From: Apricaphanius iberus
Taxonomy: Eukaryota > Chordata > Actinopteri > Cyprinodontiformes > Aphaniidae
Direction of reading: 5' to 3'
Assembly (NCBI GenBank): GCA_028564705.1
Contig: JAPXFQ010002690.1
Coordinates: 278,501-342,500, forward strand
DNA: 64,000 nt
The first letter of the stretch is position 1, and every line of letters starts with the position of its first letter. Under the pieces are notes generated by a model, which was not told where the DNA came from, made no database searches, and saw only the letters and a program-made list of their open reading frames with translations. The translations under genes and the position numbers were made by a program. Positions 12,758-24,681 of the stretch are shown one piece after another.

Positions 12758-13165
12758 GTCCTACTTGTCGTGTTCGGAGGAGAAAGAATGCTGAGTTGCA
12801 TCCAATGAACACCATACCCACTGTAAACCATGGTGGCAGAAACACCATGCTCTTGGGGTGTTTTTCTGCAAAGGGAAAAGGAAAACTGATCTAAATAAAG
12901 GAAAGAATTAATGGGGCCATGTATTGTGACGTTTTGAGTTAAAAATTCCTTCCATCAGCAAGGGCATTGAGGAAGAAATGTGACTGGGTCTTTCAGTACG
13001 ACAATGATCCCAAACACATCGCCCGAGAAATGAAGGTGTGGCTTCATAAGTGGCATTTCACGGTCCTGGAGTGACCTAGCCAGTCTCCAGAGCTCAACCC
13101 AATAGAAAATCTTTGGAGGGATTTGAAAGTCTGTGTTGCCCAGCGACAGCCCCAAAACTCTAGAG

Positions 13166-13344
13166 CTGGGGTGGGCAACGTCAGTCCTCTGAGATGTTTC
13201 CCTGCTTCAACACACCCGATTCAAATTAAATAGATCAAACAGCTTGTTGTCAAGCTCTGCATAATGAATCAGGTGGGTTAAAGCAAGGAAACATCTAAGA
13301 CCTGCAGGATAGTGGACCTTGAGGACTGGAGTTGCTCACCCCTG
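13166..13344. mobile_element. hAT-type MITE, 179 bp
   Basis: Ends are 'ctggggtgggcaac' and its complement 'gttgctcacccctg', the well-known fish hAT-type terminus. The interior is a near palindrome ('cacccgattcaaatt' facing 'tgaatcaggtgggtt'). An 8-bp target duplication flanks it: ctctagag at 13158-13165 and ctctagat at 13345-13352. It interrupts the Tc1 transposase remnant near its 3' end, so it is younger than that Tc1 copy. Confidence 0.9.
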
Positions 13345-13687
13345 CTCTAGATGATGATCTGTATGGTGGAATGGGCCAAAAAACCGGCAACAGTGTATGA
13401 CAACCTTGTGACTTGGAGGAAAAAATTGACCTCTGTCACTGCCAACAAAGTGTATATAATAAAGTATCGAGATGAACTTTTGTAACTGACCAAAAACTTA
13501 TTTTGCATCATAATTTGCAGATAAATTCTGTGAAAATCAGACCACGTGATTTTCTGGATTTTTTTTCTTTCTCATTTTGTTTCTCATAGTTGAGGCATAC
13601 CTATGATGAGAATATTACAGGCATCTCTCATCCTTTTAAATGAGAGAACTGCACAATTTTTGGCTTACTTAAATCCCCCCCACTGTA

Positions 13688-15610
13688 AATGGATTTTTCC
13701 TGTCTGTTTGAGGGAGTTTCAGATCTAATTTTGAGGTAGTGAGCTGTGTCAGTTCTGCCACCTGTGGGTTATAGCAGAAGCTCCATGGCCTTTAATAACC
13801 GCTGCAAAGGTAAAAGATACAGCTTCGGTAACCTTGATGAAATAAAGAAATGCTTTATTGCAAATGGTTTAAGTCAAATTCTTTAGTTTAGTTATTTGGA
13901 CTGTTTAGCACCATTACAACACAATACGCAACACACCGGTTTTTCCTCCCTAGTCCAACATTTTCAGCAAGTCTCTTACAGAAAACATCTTAAAGGTATG
14001 TTTAATTGCCAGTGAATGTTTCAAAACTGCAGGGATGTATAGTTTTTTTTTTCATACTTAAAATTCACACCTCCCTGTCAGTTCAGATTCTCCCAGCATA
14101 GAGAAAATACAAAAAAATTAAACTAATGCAGATGATTAAAGACAAATAATGCAGCTATTAGAAAGTTATATTTCTTTAGGTCACTACAGATCACTTTATA
14201 TAAGACAGAGCAAAGGCGCTTGCCAGTCAGGGTTCTCTGCAGAGGACCCTTCTAGGATAGATTCTCTTTATCCATAAAACCTGTGAAACAAGCAATGAAG
14301 CTGAGGTTATAGGTTTAAATGTTTGCATGTGGAGAAGATCACACATTAAAAATAGTATGGACATTGTATTATCCTGTGGTTTACGAAAATGTGATTGTGC
14401 AGATGTTTAATAGGTTCATTAGATTAATAAAACTCATATGGGCAAATATTGCCCCTTTCATGCAAAATCTAAAATTGGAGAATTTAACCCAAATTGGTTG
14501 TAGATTACATTAAGATCTTGTTTTGCACTTTAACAATTAAGCTTAATTTAAATTCTCCCTAATTACTGATTAAAATGAACCCGTTTCATTAGGCAAATTC
14601 TATCAGTTTGTTTTAACAGTGTAAAGGTCAGAGGGACCTATCTGGTCTCATTTATGGTATCAACTTTTGTTTTTCCTTTAACATTTTTTTTATACATCAA
14701 TGCTAAATTATGTGTCTTGACATATTTGGTAATTTCTATATATACATTTCATGCAGATAAACATGTAGTTTAAAAAAAACGAGATTATGTTTTTTTCCCA
14801 ATCATAACAAGGTTAATATTCTGCCATCTTATGTGCTCATATGCTGTTTTTTTTCTCCCCAGATGTAAAGGCAGCCTACATTTTGAAGCATTTTGTTCTG
14901 AAACTGCAGGAACAACCACTGCAAGTCAGACTTACTGAACCACATAAAGGAAAATACATATTAATGAATTCAAATCGACCAAGTTGAAATTCCCAGAGTT
15001 ACAGGACACAGACAGCAAACGGTGGCATGCTAAAAACTGAAACACAAATCTCTCTCGGACAGAAGGTCAGTGTCTTTGATGGGTTTGAGAAACTAGTTTG
15101 AAAATGCAGAAATTAAGTTTCACTATTGTGAAACCCCTGCCATGTTGATGATGCCTCAACAACATAGCAGTAAAAAGGGATCGCTGAAAGACAAGCCTAT
15201 GAGGATTTGTGCCGACTGTGCAGAAGAAAAATAACAAAAGCAAAAAGACAAAATATGGCAGACATCTAGAGAGCAACATGATCACTGCAGCGATGTATAG
15301 GGAAGTTATTTAACAAATACTTTACCTCAGCCTGCTCTAAGCAGGGTTTCATAAGGAGAGAGCAAGAAGTTTTTATAAAAGAAGAAAAAAGGCCACAGAA
15401 AGGTTAAAACCCCTGACAAACTATCACAGCGACATCGAGAAAAGTTTTGAGGAATGAAGAAATTGTTTTTGCACATGAATGTGTAATTTGGTTCTGATGT
15501 TGGTTGACCAACATAATGAAATAGAAATTTAACAGCACAATAGTTATTATGTTACTTTAAGTTCAGTAGCAGGATCTTGCCTCAACCACAGCTCTGATTA
15601 CTCTGCAGGC
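13688..15610. other. No recognisable gene or element
   Basis: AT-rich. A pyrimidine run ending in AG at 14846-14861 looks like a 3' splice site, but the sequence after it starts ATG TAA and offers no open frame. Confidence 0.45.
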
Positions 15611-15619
15611 TGTTGACAT

Positions 15620-16345
15620 CTTTTCGGTACAGTTTATTCTCAGTTTTCCTCTCACTAAGATACTCAACCCCTTATTTCTTCACCACTAATCATGACCCTC
15701 TTCATTCCATACTTAATTCTCACACATTCTTCATCCTCTATCCTCATCCTCCCTCTGTGATCTCTGCGTCTTTTGTCCCTGTTCCCAACCTCCCCTATAT
15801 CCCTCCCTGACCCCTACACCCTTCATCCCACAGCACTAGCTCCTACATCCGTCATTCATCATTTCCTCATCCCTCAAAAAACTCTACCTCCTCTCATCTC
15901 TCATCCTTTACATCCTCATTCCTTGTCCTTCATCTCTCATCTCATTCTTCCCTAAAACCATACCTTGCTCAGATCCCTGCCCAGTCATCCTTCATCTCTC
16001 ATCCCTACCTCCTCATCCTGTATCCATATCTATCTCATTTCTCATCCATCATCCTTCCTTCCTCTATATTTACCTCTTATTTCCATCCTTTATTCCCCCC
16101 TCATTCCTGTCTACCTCCTTCCTAATCCATTATCCCTATCATCTTCATCTGTCACCCCTATTTCTTACATTCCTTAATTCTTACTAATCTTCCCTAGCTC
16201 TTTCTTCCCTTATCGTTATCCTCTTCATCCTCTCCTTTCTCATCTTTTATCGCTTCATTCCTCATCCCTACCTGTTTTAACCTTCCTGTCTCTCTCACTA
16301 CTCATCCTTCATTGGTGCCTCATTCATTCATCATCCACTTTTTGG
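15620..16345. repeat. 700-bp pyrimidine-rich tract with degenerate CATCCTC/TCATCC units
   Basis: The plus strand is overwhelmingly C and T, with recurring 'cctcatcc', 'ttcatcc' and 'tctcatc' words at irregular spacing. It reads open in several frames (60-70 codons) only because TAA, TAG and TGA need purines. Low-complexity, not coding. Such a tract could adopt a triplex (H-DNA) form, which is inference. Confidence 0.85.
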
Positions 16346-17165
16346 TGGTTTCTTGTTTGGCTTAACAAAAAGTGCATCATCAGTGATTCTGAGCACCAAT
16401 GAAAAATTTTCAGCATCATTTGAATCACTCCCAGCCAGTGCAGTGGAGGTCAAAGAGAAGTGCAGTACATATGCCACTATTGATGAGTTTGCTGCAGCCA
16501 CAGTGACAGACTGGTGAAGGAGAGGGCTGAGAGGAGGCGCTCTAAGCTTTGACGGCTGGTTTATGTGGGTGAGCAGGAGGCGATGTGAGCCATCGCGACC
16601 TTTCGTCTGCTATCCATCACACTGCTGAGAGTCACACAAAAGGGGCCAAACAGAGATAACAAATAGAGGTATTTGTAGTGATCTGGTACTTTTTCTAAGA
16701 TCTGTCCGTTCAGAGTTTGAGCGCTTTCTCCTGGGAAAATGTATTTATTTCCTTTCCAAAGCAGACAGCCACAATATTCTGTCCTAGATGTAAAAGGTGG
16801 GATTTTATACATTCAGTGTTATTGTTCTATGAAATCATAACCACCATCTGAAAAGAACATTTAATTGAAGGATGAAGAAACATTTTGTCCACATCAAAAC
16901 TCTGCTTTTTCCTAGCTGTTAGAAATCATCGGCTGTAGCTGGATGCTACAGTAATTGATAAAACTCCCTGACTTATGGAAATGTCAGTTTATGCTTTCTT
17001 ATATTTCTCACTGCGGTGATAAGAAAGACAGAAGAAAATCTGCAAGCCGCCTCGAATGCCCCTCGCAGCTCAGCGCTGTTCCAGCCTGTGTCACGATTGC
17101 AGGCGTTAAACACGCCACCTCAACGCTTCCACTGAGCCCGCTGATCAATTTTGCATGAAGTTGTG
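16346..17165. other. No recognisable gene or element
   Basis: Unique-looking sequence. An 83-codon minus-strand frame at 16561-16812 has no motif. Confidence 0.4.
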
Positions 17166-17171
17166 GCTTTG

Positions 17172-18340
17172 AACCAAAATAGCAGACTTCCAGTGGGGTT
17201 TGAACCATGGCTCATTTAGGCTTTCTTGTAGGAATTGTGACACTACATATTTGTACCCAATTTTATAATCCTAGTTGGCTTGAGGGCGATTGTTTTAATG
17301 CTTCTAGAGGGTGCTATGAAGAAATTAGACAGCACCTGCTAAATATCGGCAGAACTATTATTTTTAGGGCCTGGATAAATATCAATCATGTTCAATTTGA
17401 TGCAGCTCCAATGATATATGTGGAGCCAAATATATGGCCATGCCATGAAATCAGACTTCACCACAGCGCCACACCCTCTTTCGAAAACACTCAGTACTGG
17501 ATTCCATGTTACAAGAACTTGTTTACAGTCACTGGACACAGTTTGATTGGTTAAAGGAAGTCAAATAAAGACATTTCAAAGTAAAACATAAAACTCCATG
17601 TTCCTAGGGGGCAGAGCCTTGGTTAATGTAATCAAATCACTACTTAAATGTGCTGAGTTCTGTTCTGTGATAAAAAACAAAGTCTTGTACAGTTCTGACA
17701 TGTGTGGAAGTTATTACTCCTTATTCCTTTATAGTTAGAAGTGAAATTTTGAGGCTTGGCCACCTCGACATGCTTTGATGCAGCAAAAAGCTTTTGAAGT
17801 AGTAAGTTGAAAGCTCAAGTGGTGTTGGGCCCAATGCAATGGTTGTAAAAAGTACAAAATGGCAGCTTTGGACCAGAATGGCTGATTTCCTGTGGGGTTC
17901 AACCATGGCTCCAATAGACTTTTTTTGTCGGACAAAGTATGGCTTGGGGCTCATGGTTTTAATGCTTCTAGGAGAGGCTGTGGAGGAATTAGGCCACACC
18001 CACCAAATACTATCATAAATATGTTTTTGGGGTTGGACTGATATGCATCATGTTAAATCTGGTGCACATCAGATCATTTTTGTGGAAACTGGAGCCAATG
18101 TCCATGGCGTGGTGGTGGACTTTACATTCCCCGTGCCTTATGAACAGACACACTAAATTTGAGGCAGATCGATCAAAACCTCTAGAAGGAGTTTGTACAT
18201 GTATAACATGTATAAGATAGAGAAATTACCTTTTTGCCCAAAACAGCTGACTTCCTGTTTTTTTAGGCGATAGACTTTTTTAACTTGGATTTTTCCATCT
18301 GTGTGCAAAATTTCAAATGTCTACTTCAGACCTCTATGAC
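17172..18340 (+). repeat. Three diverged units of one unclassified repeat
   Basis: Unit starts are near 17172, 17868 and 18237. Shared phrases run in the same order. The first is 'accaaaatagcagacttcc', 'accagaatggctgatttcc' and 'cccaaaacagctgacttcc' respectively. Next comes 'accatggctc' plus 'agactttt' or 'aggctttc'. In units 1 and 2 this is followed by 'tttaatgcttctag', 'gaggaattag' or 'gaagaaattag', and 'tcatgtt'. Spacings are 696 and 369 bp, so the units are not equal. Similar 'gacttcctg' repeats are widespread in fish, and I do not know their class. No coding motif. Confidence 0.6.
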
Positions 18341-18346
18341 ATTTAT

Positions 18347-18960
18347 GAGTTTGGTGAGTTTTTGTATTCTACAAAAACAAAACAAAAACTAAACAGTCGA
18401 CATTGTTATTGATTCTTTTTTTGCTATTCTAAGTGTGAGCAAATAAAATGATGGTTGTTAACTGAACAAAGAAATATAAACAGAATAGTTCTATGTCCAT
18501 TTTGCTTTAACTCTGCAGGAAAATTATCATGTTAAAATGTGAATCCAATGTCACCAAATGCCGTAAAATCCACTTGCATTTTATTTTTATAAATGAACAC
18601 ATTTTGCCTCACTGACGGAACAGACTTGGCCCCCTCGCGACCCTGAACACCACAAAGCAGGAAGAGAAAATGAATAAATGATTGAATAAAAAAATAAAAA
18701 AACTGTTAGCAACAAACTTAAGCATGACACTCATCAGTGTCAAGGCTCTAATTTGTTTTCAATGTTGCATCCGCTGTTGGATATAATAAAGAAAAACCTG
18801 ATTGAAAACTCTTAGTGAACTAAAGTTGTTTTATTTTCTGTTGTAAAAGTTGGTCTGTGAACATGATTTTAATGTATTACGCCCAACAACTTTAAAAATT
18901 GATGCAGATGTCATGTAAAAATACTAAAATGACTAAGCTTAAGAGTACTAAGAATACTAA
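18347..18960. other. No recognisable gene or element
   Basis: AT-rich sequence between the repeat units and the LINE. Nothing identified. Confidence 0.4.
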
Positions 18961-19176
18961 CACACATTCTAGAATTGCGCTGCTCTGGGTGGCTGCATGT
19001 TGGAGTGGCTCTGTTAGCTACACATTGAGTTTTGTTTTTGTTTTGTTTTTTGGACATTGCTTCTCCCTTTTTCTTGAGGAAGGATTGTACTTTTTTGACC
19101 TGTTTGCTTTGTGGGTTTTTTTCCTGTGACGTTGGAAGGATTTTTGCTTTTGATTTTTCACTTTTGCTCATTTGTT

Positions 19177-20315
19177 ATGATGCATAACCATGGCAACAAG
19201 GTGGTTTACAGCCGGGAGCAGCTGATTAACATGGCAAAAACTGAAATTATACTTCAACTGAAGCCACAAATCCCTGAAGAGTTGAAAAGGAGGAGGCGTG
19301 GGTGCAGAGCAGGATTGAAAAGGAGACAGAGAAGGAGGAAATTCAAACCATCTCTTCCATCAGTCATAATGGGAAACGTGAGATCTATAGCTAACAAAAT
19401 GGATGAACTACAAGCCTTGTCAAGGTTTCAGCCTGAGTATCGTCAATGCAGTGTTATGTGCTTCACTGAGACGTGGCTACAGGATCATACTCCAACGTCT
19501 CTTTGATTGGCTTTCTGACCATACGAGCAGACAGAGATCTGAAGAGAAGTGGAAAAAGAAAAGGAGGTGGAGTAGCAGTGCTTGTCAACAATAGATGGTG
19601 TCATCCAGGACATGTTACTGTGAAGGTTCGTCTCTGCAGCCCAGATATTGAACTCTTGGTAGTTAATTTACGTCCATATTATTTACCAAGAGAGTTCACC
19701 AGTGTCATTTTGGCAGTTGTTTATATTCCACCTTCAGCCGTTGCCGACTATGCATGTGATGTCATCAGTTCTGTTGTTGCTAAGCTACAGACCCAGCACC
19801 CCAATGCATTTGTGGCAATATCTGGTGATTTTAATCATGCCTCGCTCTCTTCTACACTTCCAACATTTCAACAGTTTGTCAGCTGCTCCACAAGAGAAAA
19901 CAAGACCTTGGATTTGTTTTATGCAAATGTAAAGGATGCTTATATGTCCAAACCAAGACCTCCGCTAGGACAATCAGATCACAATCTTGTCTTTCTCTGC
20001 TCAGAATATGAACCACTTGGTCAAAGGCAACCTCCGACAAAGAGAACTGTTAAAAAATGGTCAAATGAAGCTGAAGAAGCCCTGCAGGGTTGCTTTGAGT
20101 CCACAGATTGGATGACTCTTTGCCAGCCACATGGAGAGGACATAAATGCCATGACTGGGTGTGTGACTGAATACATAAACTTCTGTGTGGACAACATTGT
20201 CCCCTCCAGAACAGTGACATGCTTCCCTAATAACAAACCATGGATCACCAGTGAGCTGAAGGAACTGCTGAACAAGAAAAAAGAGCCTTCAGGGAGGGAC
20301 ATAGGGAGTTATTAA
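19177..20315 (+). pseudogene. LINE endonuclease domain, frameshifted
   Basis: The chosen start is the ATG at 19177, followed by a basic stretch rich in KRRRR and KRRQRRRK (about residues 38-60), probably for nucleic-acid binding. Then come the APE endonuclease motifs: the Asn of 'GNVRSIANKMDEL', the Glu of 'FTETWL', then 'SGDFNHA' and the C-terminal His of 'QSDHNLV'. The first frame runs to 19506. A frameshift between about 19470 and 19506 moves the rest into the frame running 19473-20315. This enzyme nicks target DNA to prime reverse transcription. All key residues visible to me are kept, but the frame break prevents a full product. A second frameshift near 20275-20285, in an A-rich run, separates it from the reverse transcriptase. 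Confidence 0.85.
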
Positions 20316-22114
20316 GAAGTATACAGAAGCAACTAAAAGTCAAGATCAGAGACAGCAAGGAGGCTTACAGGAAGAAGCTGGAGAACAAACTACAGAGCAA
20401 CAATATAAGAGATGTCTGGTCTGGAATGAAAAAGATCACATGCTTTAAGGACAGGAAGGACTGGATAGATGGAAGTGTGGATAGTACCAATGAACTGAAC
20501 ACATTCTTCAATAGGTTCAGTTCAGGAACAAGCTCAGAATCCTTGTCTCCTGTTTCCATCCAGAGAGACATCCGACTCTCCTCTGACCCACACCTGTCCT
20601 GTCACACCTCAGATGTTTTATCTTCAACCTCAGTCATGAACTCTTCTTCTTCCACAACTTTGTCTTCGACCAAGTCAGGAGATTCCGTTACCCCCTTTAC
20701 CTCACGTTCCCACCTATCTTTTTCTAAAAGTCAGGTGAAGAGGCAGTTGGAGAAACTGAAACGGAACAAGGCTACAGGTCCAGAAGGTGTCAGCCCCAGA
20801 GTCCTGAAGACCTGTGCAGAGCAGCTCTGTGGGATTCTGCAGCACCTATTCAACATTAGCCTGAACCAAGAGAAGGTTCCAGTGTTATGGAAGACATCCT
20901 GCCTTGTTCCAGTACCAAAGAAAACTCACCCATCAGTCATCAATGACTACAGACCTGTTGCCCTGACATCCCACATCATGAAGGTCCTGGAGAGACTCTT
21001 GTTGCCCCACCTGAGTAAGCAAACTAGAACCTATCAGGACCCCCTGCAGTTTGCTTATCGCCATGGTGTTGGTGTTGAAGATGCCATCATCAACCTGCTT
21101 CAACCAACCCACTGTCATCTGGACAAAGCAGGCAGCACTGTGAGAATCATGTTCTTTGATTTCTCCAGTGCATTTAACACAATTCAGCCTCATTTACTTT
21201 GTCAGAAACTCATGAAAACACAGGTGGAGGCCTCAACAATCAGCTGGATAAATGACTAACTGACAAACAGACCACAGTTTGTGAGACTGAAGGATTGTAT
21301 GTCAAACCAGCTGATCAGTAGCACAGGTGCACCACAAGGGACTGTACTCTCACCATTCCTTTTCACTCTGTACACCTCAGACTTCCAGTATAAGACAGAG
21401 ACCTGTCATCTGCAGAAATACTCAGACGCCTCTGCAATTGTCGGGTGTATCAGAGATGAAGAAGAAGCTGAATACAGAGAGCTGGTGAGAAGCTTTGTGG
21501 CATGGTGTGGAGACAATCATCTTACCTTGAATGTGAACAATACAAAGGAGATGATAGTAGATTTCAGAAGAAACAGGGATAAGTCAAAGACTGTCTCCAT
21601 CATGGGAGAAGAAGTGGAGGTGGTTGAGAAGTACAAATACCTCGGAGTTCACCTGGACAATAGACTGGACTGGAGAATCAACAGTGAAGCCGTCTACAAA
21701 AAGGGATAGAGCAGACTGTACTTTCTGAGGAAGCTGAGGTCCTTCAAGATTTGCAACAAGATGCTGCAAATCTTCTACAAGTCTGTGGTGGAGAGTGTCA
21801 TCTCTTTGTCCATCATCTGTTGGGGCAACAGCATCAGAGCCAGGGACTTAAAACGGTTCAATAACCTGATACAGAAGGCTGGTTCTGTTATTGGGACGAC
21901 TGTGGAACAACTGGAGATAATGATGCAAAGAAGTATTCTTCATAAAATTAAAAAGATCATGGACAACCCTCAGCATCCTCTCCATGAGACAGTCCTACAG
22001 CAACAGAGTATCTTCAGTCGGAGGCTTCTTCAGTTTCGCTGCAACACAGACCGCTACAGGAAATCCTTTCTCCCCACAGCCATCATGGTCTACAACAATT
22101 CCTTGAAAAATTAA
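20287..22114 (+). pseudogene. LINE reverse transcriptase domain with stops and a YSDA active site
   Basis: One reading frame runs from about 20287 to 22114 with TAA at 21257-21259 and TAG at 21707-21709. A linker of the 'NELNTFFNRF' type precedes the reverse transcriptase. Motifs in order: 'KRNKATGPEGV' (finger region, 20758 on), 'NDYRPVALTS', motif A 'FDFSSAFNTI' with the first catalytic Asp (about 21160), motif B 'GAPQGTVLSPFLF' (about 21325), and motif C at 21419-21430. Motif C normally ends in two Asp residues but here reads Y-S-D-A, because codon 21428-21430 is gcc. The C-terminal region has the 'YKYLGVHLD' motif and 'CWGN'. The copy would be inactive from the stops alone and also from the active-site change. 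Confidence 0.85.
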
Positions 22115-22204
22115 TTAATGAGCTACAACAACAATTAATTTCCCTCTGGTATCAATAAAATATTTTTGAATTGAATTTGAATTGAATTGAATTGAAGATT
22201 CATG

Positions 22205-22920
22205 GACTAATGTTTTAAAATCCTTACAGAACAAAGAAAATAAAGACGCTGGTTATTAGCAAATGTACCCCTTTTTGATGAAACGCCTCGTGGCCTTCCA
22301 GTCAGGTTTTTGGTCACACATAGTACCTAGATTGTGTCATTAAAACCTTCAACATTACATACAGCAGAAACCACAAGTTTACATACACAGAATAAAAAGA
22401 CACACACAGCTTTTTTTGGGTCACAGTTTGAAGTTAAACCACGACAAAACATATCTTGTTTCAGGTGAAATGGCAGTTTTTAGAAAAGCTAACTTAAAAA
22501 GAAAACAGTTGAGATAGTTCTTCTGAGTTCAGATTTTTATTTATTGCTATAGCAATGAGAGAAAGACCAAGCATGTCATCCTGGCCTGTGTCTGAATCAT
22601 TCAGTCTTATAACTCAGTTTTATTCAACATAGTCATTCCATTCCATTAACTCAAACCCTGAAGTATGAAAGCTGAGCATTTAATACTACTATCATTGCTA
22701 GGTGAAAACAGATCTAAAAAAAAACTTGGTCCACCTCATAAACCAGTGTTTTCTAGACATCCTTGTAAGGCTAAATTACCCTACTGTGCTGTGCTGTGCT
22801 GTCTTACAAATTCATGTAATTACTCATTTTGTCATCTACACAGGTCAGTTAGAATTACCAAAAGTATTTCTATTTGCTTAATACCACAATAATAAGAGTA
22901 AGAATAATAATTTTATTTGT
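22205..22920. other. No recognisable gene or element
   Basis: AT-rich spacer between the LINE and the foldback element. A short GTGCT run at 22785-22801 is the only feature. Confidence 0.4.
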
Positions 22921-23342
22921 TTTTTTCATCCTGGAACTTATTTTTAGCTAATATTACATTCATTTACTCATCCAGACAAGTTTGGCGTTACTTGGAGCCT
23001 TTCGTCAGAAGTTTTTATCCAGTCACGATTAGTGTGTATCCATATGTTGGGAGTGAATGGGGGCAGGAGTTTACCACCTGTAAAAAGGCATTATATGCCC
23101 CAAAACTCCTTCATTTAACCAATGTTTTGTTATTAAACGTTAGCAGGAGTCCCCTCCGAGTTCAGAACATCTTGGAAGTGCTTTTTAGTTCGGTTCCGGG
23201 ATGATTTAGAGGCCATAATACACACTACACGATCGCGAGATTACGGTTGCGTTACTGCCGTGCTCCATCCCAGCTGTAGTCTGAGCAGGACTTTCATTCT
23301 GTACTCTACAATGGTCAGCTTGACAGAACTTGTTCCATCAAC

Positions 23343-23483
23343 ATGGTTCACATTTGCGTGTTTCCAAATTGCACAAACCAAATGACCAATGAAGTTATGC
23401 TTCCACAGGCTCCCTTTCTGCAACCTACGCAGACTACAGCTGTAATGGCAGAAGGCTGTGACGTCATTGAAATCAACGGTTAG
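23343..23483 (+). pseudogene. THAP-like N-terminal remnant
   Basis: A 46-codon frame starting at ATG 23343 begins MVHICVFPNCTNQ. Cys at positions 5 and 10, followed by a basic or polar N-x pair, is the exact start pattern of THAP zinc-finger domains (C-x4-C near residues 5 and 10). The later parts of a THAP domain (the conserved Trp, the C-x2-H pair and the AVPTIF end) are absent before the stop at 23481-23483, so only the first ~25 residues are comparable. It sits in the centre of the foldback element. THAP domains are the DNA-binding part of P-like and Kolobok transposases. It could also be a chance match. Low to moderate confidence. Confidence 0.35.
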
Positions 23484-24681
23484 TGTAAATTGGAATCGGT
23501 TGTATTAAAAGCCTGTAAAAACCCCAGAAGCTAATACCTTAGCACCTCCGAGACGTTCCAAACTTACAGGGGATGATCGCTAACTATTCATAACACAACA
23601 TGGCTAAATAAAAAGCTGCATTCTGGAGGATTTATTTATTTATTAAAGTTGTATATATCATTAAATGATGTGAATTTCAGTACTATGATGAAAAGCTAGT
23701 GCTCCACAACATTTTTTTTTTTATGTCCCTTCTTCCCATAGACCCCTATGCAATTCACACTGACTGGCGATTTTTGTTATAGAATAGAGTTTGAGTTGTC
23801 AACTGTCAATCAATGTGATTGTGCATCGCACAGACCTGTGGAGATGAGGCTGCGCAGACCATAGACATATATAAACACTAAATTACGCAAGCGGGATTCA
23901 GTAGCATAGCTAAACGGCGGCCATCTCACTAAAGTCAACAGACGAGCCCCGCTCTATGGTAGCAGTTGGAATGTGAGTGATCAGCTTACATAAAAATACT
24001 TATAACTCGGCGAAACAATAACGGATTTACAAGCGGTTTGCCTTATTACAAATGTTACTATAGAGAATACTTCTGCATTTTGAATTTAACGCTTTTGATT
24101 TCAACACCTAACTTAATTATGAACTATAGTTTTGTCCCACCTATTTGTATTGTATTGTCTTGACAGATTTACAAGCGGTTTGCTTTATTACAAATGTTAC
24201 TATACACAGGCTTGATAGACGATAATTGTACAGGTTAAAATGACTACTTTAAAAAAAAAAAGTATGGCTCTATCCCATAATTTTACCATGTTCAGGAAGA
24301 GCAGTTGGTTAAGGTCACAAAAATTTTGGGTAGCCTTAGTTCAATTTTCTTTTTTTTTTCAAAAACAAAAAACATATTTCCCCTCTCTGTAGCCTGTACC
24401 TTACTGTAGGTGAGAGGGCTTTCGACTAAAACAGGCTTTTACTAAAGTTGTTTTTGCATGCCAGGCTGTCTGTGTCTGTGTGATGCTTGTTTTGAATAGG
24501 TCCCTGCCATGGCTGGAGGAGATACAGGTCCCTCAGATCAACTGTTGCAAAGAAATGTAAACTTGTATATTATTCAATATCTCTTTGAATTCTTTTTACA
24601 TCATATAAAGGATATTGCATATTTCTGAAAGAACTGCTGTTCTATCTCTGCCGCTTCTGCTTTCTGTTGCTCTCCACCCAG

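Larger units (their letters stand above)
11189..13685 (+). mobile_element. Tc1-like transposon with two internal insertions
   Basis: Termini are 'cagtggaacaaaaaaagta' at the left and its partner '...cccccactg' at the right, with TA at 11187-11188 and 13686-13687. Long subterminal inverted repeats (about 11189-11370 and 13500-13685) include 'aactatgagagac' facing 'gtttctcatagttgag'. Between them lies a decayed plus-strand transposase gene: the 5' part at 11590-11877, and the catalytic part at 12757-13157 and 13353-13480, with phrases encoding a GGG-type turn ('catggtggcagaaac') and a 'caatgatcccaaacacatcg' block that carries the second catalytic Asp. The gene has several stops and has lost about 250 bp where the middle insert sits. 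Total length is about 2.5 kb against about 1.6 kb for a normal copy. Not functional. Confidence 0.85.
18965..22195 (+). mobile_element. Near full-length LINE of the L2/Rex-Babar group
   Basis: A non-LTR retrotransposon with a short T-rich 5' leader, an APE-type endonuclease region, a reverse transcriptase region and a short 3' tail. The tail has 'tatcaataaaatatttttga' followed by GAATT-type repeats (22150-22190), where second-strand copying is normally primed. Domain order endonuclease then reverse transcriptase in a single protein is typical of L2, CR1 and Rex1-like LINEs. The exact clade name is from memory. The copy carries two frameshifts, at least two in-frame stops and a changed catalytic residue. 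A shorter sister fragment lies at 1300-1512. It appears almost full length, which is unusual because most LINE copies are 5'-truncated. Confidence 0.85.

Noticed and set aside
14846..14866. Splice-acceptor-like pyrimidine run
   Set aside because: The sequence after the AG begins ATG TAA and has no open frame or donor nearby.
15613..16177. Three plus-strand frames of 60-70 codons
   Set aside because: They exist only because the pyrimidine tract contains no stop codons.
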